64,000 nucleotides of DNA from Saccharospirillum sp039982735 (GTDB taxonomy: Bacteria; Pseudomonadota; Gammaproteobacteria; Pseudomonadales; Natronospirillaceae). Each line of letters opens with the position of its first letter. Position 1 is the first letter of the stretch. This document shows positions 62,673-64,000 of the stretch, piece by piece. The notes beneath the pieces were generated by a model. It saw only the letters and a list, made by a program, of their open reading frames with translations, did not search any database and had not been told where the DNA came from. Location: the NCBI RefSeq assembly GCF_039982735.1, contig NZ_JBDWXV010000011.1, positions 620,001 to 684,000 of the forward strand. Direction: 5' to 3'. The position numbers were made by a program, and so were the translations under genes.

Positions 62673-63605
62673 TCAGTCTTCCAGTGCTTCGATGCGTTCC
62701 TTCACCAGGTTGGCCAGTTGTTCCGGGTGAAACTTCGACAAAAAGGCGTCACAGCCGACTTTTTCAACCATGGCCTTATTGAACTGACCACTCAGAGAGG
62801 TGTGCAGCGCGATATAGAGATTTTTCAGCTTCGGGTCGCTGCGAATTTCCGTGGTCATCCGATAGCCGTCCATGCGTGGCATCTCGGCATCGGTTACCAG
62901 CATCAGCAGCCGCTTTTCCAAAGGCGTATCGGATTCATCCGCCAGCCGGCGCAACAGGGCCAACCCCTCAACACCATCCATCGCCCGGTGCACGATCAAA
63001 CCCAATGATTCAAAGGTTGACGATGCCTGCGTCAGCGCCGTGTGGGAATCATCGACCATAACAATTTCACGACCCTGCGCTTTGGCGACAAAGTCGCCCT
63101 GCATGATTTCATCGGGCAGGCGGGCATCCATCGGTGCAATTTCAGCCAGCACCTTCTCGACATCGATGATTTCAACAATGCGGCCTTCGTGATGGGTAAT
63201 GGCGGTTAAATAGTGATGACGACCGGCCCCGGAAGGCGGCGGGAGAATTTCTTCCCAGTTCAGGTTGACGATACGATCAATCTGACCGACCAGGAACGCC
63301 TGAACCGTGCTGTTGTATTCGGTGACAATGATGGTCGAGTCTTCGGTTTCCGGGGTAGCCCGCATACCAATGGCAAGACTGAGGTCCATAACCGGAATGG
63401 CGCGGCCGCGCAGGTAAACTACGCCGATGACGGCCCGATGACGCTGTGGCATGCGGGTTACTTTGGGCAACGCCATCACTTCCTGAACCTTGAACACGTT
63501 GATCGCGTAGGTCTGCTGCCCGTTCAGACGAAACATCAGAATTTCAAGACGGTTTTGCCCAACCAGGTTGGTGCGACTATCGACACTGCTGAGTACACCC
63601 GCCAT
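62673..63605 (-). CDS. cheV: Chemotaxis coupling protein CheV
   Basis: 310 residues from the ATG at 63605 (MAGVLSSVDSRTNLVGQN), chosen because GGGAG lies six bases upstream; a further ATG lies six codons before. The N-terminal CheW-like domain (about 18-165) has GVVYLRGRAIPVMDLS. The C-terminal receiver domain has the phospho-Asp in VTDAEMPRMDGYRM (about 240) and the IALHTS region near the conserved Thr/Ser. It couples receptors to CheA and may buffer phosphate. No other chemotaxis genes are in the window. Confidence 0.95.
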   Translation of the reverse strand: MAGVLSSVDSRTNLVGQNRLEILMFRLNGQQTYAINVFKVQEVMALPKVTRMPQRHRAVIGVVYLRGRAIPVMDLSLAIGMRATPETEDSTIIVTEYNSTVQAFLVGQIDRIVNLNWEEILPPPSGAGRHHYLTAITHHEGRIVEIIDVEKVLAEIAPMDARLPDEIMQGDFVAKAQGREIVMVDDSHTALTQASSTFESLGLIVHRAMDGVEGLALLRRLADESDTPLEKRLLMLVTDAEMPRMDGYRMTTEIRSDPKLKNLYIALHTSLSGQFNKAMVEKVGCDAFLSKFHPEQLANLVKERIEALED

Positions 63606-63686
63606 CCGACTCTCCCGACTCATTGACGCGGTTAATAATTCAATGTATCGGCTCAGTTTAGTAGAGCTAGAGCTAAAACACGATGT

Positions 63687-64000
63687 TTAACTACCGGCTA
63701 CGGGGGAAGCAAAGCCAGCACAACGACAACTGTTGGCGTCTACCTGCAAGACACGGCCTACGCGAGACAGGGGTAACCAGTCATCCACCAGACTGTTGGC
63801 CGAGGTGCACCGCAAGCCATCGCTGTAAGGACCAAGATAACGGATCTGACCATCGGCTCCGGTCAGGGCCAGCATTGGACCGGGGGAATCGGGAAAATAA
63901 GCGGGGGACAAGGGGTCAGCCAGGTCAGCGTCCAAGAACGCATCACCTGCCTGATAGCGGTGATAGCCCAGCTCCAGGGCGCGGCTACTGAGGTCAGCCG
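63687..64000 (-). CDS. DUF6436-like thioredoxin-fold protein, 5' truncated by window edge
   Basis: The frame is open to the last base of the window, so this is the C-terminal 103 residues of a longer protein that starts further right. Features are PGPMLALTGADGQIRYLGPY followed by SDGLRCTSANSLV and, at the end, VDANSCRCAGFASP. An 'Ala..-Gly-Pro-Tyr' turn and a terminal Cys-X-Cys recall the DUF6436 thioredoxin-like group, from memory. An antisense frame also spans the region but looks like a shadow. The call is tentative. Confidence 0.5.
   Translation of the reverse strand, partial: ADLSSRALELGYHRYQAGDAFLDADLADPLSPAYFPDSPGPMLALTGADGQIRYLGPYSDGLRCTSANSLVDDWLPLSRVGRVLQVDANSCRCAGFASPVAGS

Noticed and set aside
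63683..63991. Plus-strand 102-residue frame at the right edge
   Set aside because: It overlaps the minus-strand frame with the GPY and Cys-X-Cys features, has many Arg/His codons and no recognisable domain.

Overview
This 64 kb window looks like ordinary core chromosome of a marine-type gammaproteobacterium in the Pseudomonadales/Oceanospirillales range. The genus cannot be fixed from sequence alone; a Saccharospirillum-, Reinekea- or Marinobacter-like organism would fit. The reasons are moderately high GC, a gene order close to that of Pseudomonas (cysG-serS-crcB-rarA-lolA-ftsK, then aat-bpt-infA-clpA-clpS-cspD-icd, then nudJ-mnmA-hflD-purB), a gltA/sdhCDAB/sucAB-lpd-sucCD block, a fadBA pair with PsrA-like operators, and FabV as enoyl-ACP reductase. 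I see no tRNA, rRNA, CRISPR array, prophage or intact insertion sequence.

Layout. Bases 1-2600 hold the end of a TrpD2/YbiB-like gene, a small membrane protein and siroheme synthase cysG. After a 340-base hairpin-rich gap come serS, crcB, rarA, lolA and ftsK on the minus strand (2.9-9.1 kb). The plus-strand genes aat, bpt and infA follow, facing clpA and clpS. A 708-base stretch without a convincing gene separates clpS from the plus-strand cspD, which converges on icd. Next are rluE (+), fabV (-), and the plus-strand run nudJ-mnmA-hflD, a 174-base inverted-repeat element, purB, roxA and a small lytic transglycosylase (18.7-24.6 kb). Three small minus-strand genes, htpG, a UMF1-type MFS transporter and a DUF599 membrane protein fill 24.7-30.4 kb.

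From 30.6 to 43.6 kb lies the TCA-cycle block: sdhCDAB-sucAB-lpd-sucCD on the minus strand, divergent from gltA across a 453-base gap with one good sigma70-like promoter in each direction. Then come topA, an uncharacterised membrane-anchored protein, a DUF1653 protein, a membrane-anchored ClpP-fold protein and fadBA. Two conserved hypothetical genes, the ABC-F ATPase uup, a two-gene RND efflux operon, the soluble lytic transglycosylase slt, a MOSC-domain protein, cheV and a truncated gene close the window.

How it works together: the window carries most oxidative TCA enzymes (citrate synthase, isocitrate dehydrogenase, 2-oxoglutarate dehydrogenase, succinyl-CoA synthetase, succinate dehydrogenase), the fatty-acid beta-oxidation complex, an N-degron route (Aat and Bpt add destabilising residues, ClpS delivers, ClpA unfolds), chromosome maintenance (FtsK, RarA, TopA) and two murein hydrolases.

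The parts not explained by known genes are non-coding: two hairpin elements of similar architecture (2746-2858 and 21009-21182), a palindrome-rich gap upstream of topA, and the clpS-cspD gap. I found no convincing new defence or biosynthetic system; the best candidates for new biology are these elements and a few uncharacterised small or membrane-anchored proteins.
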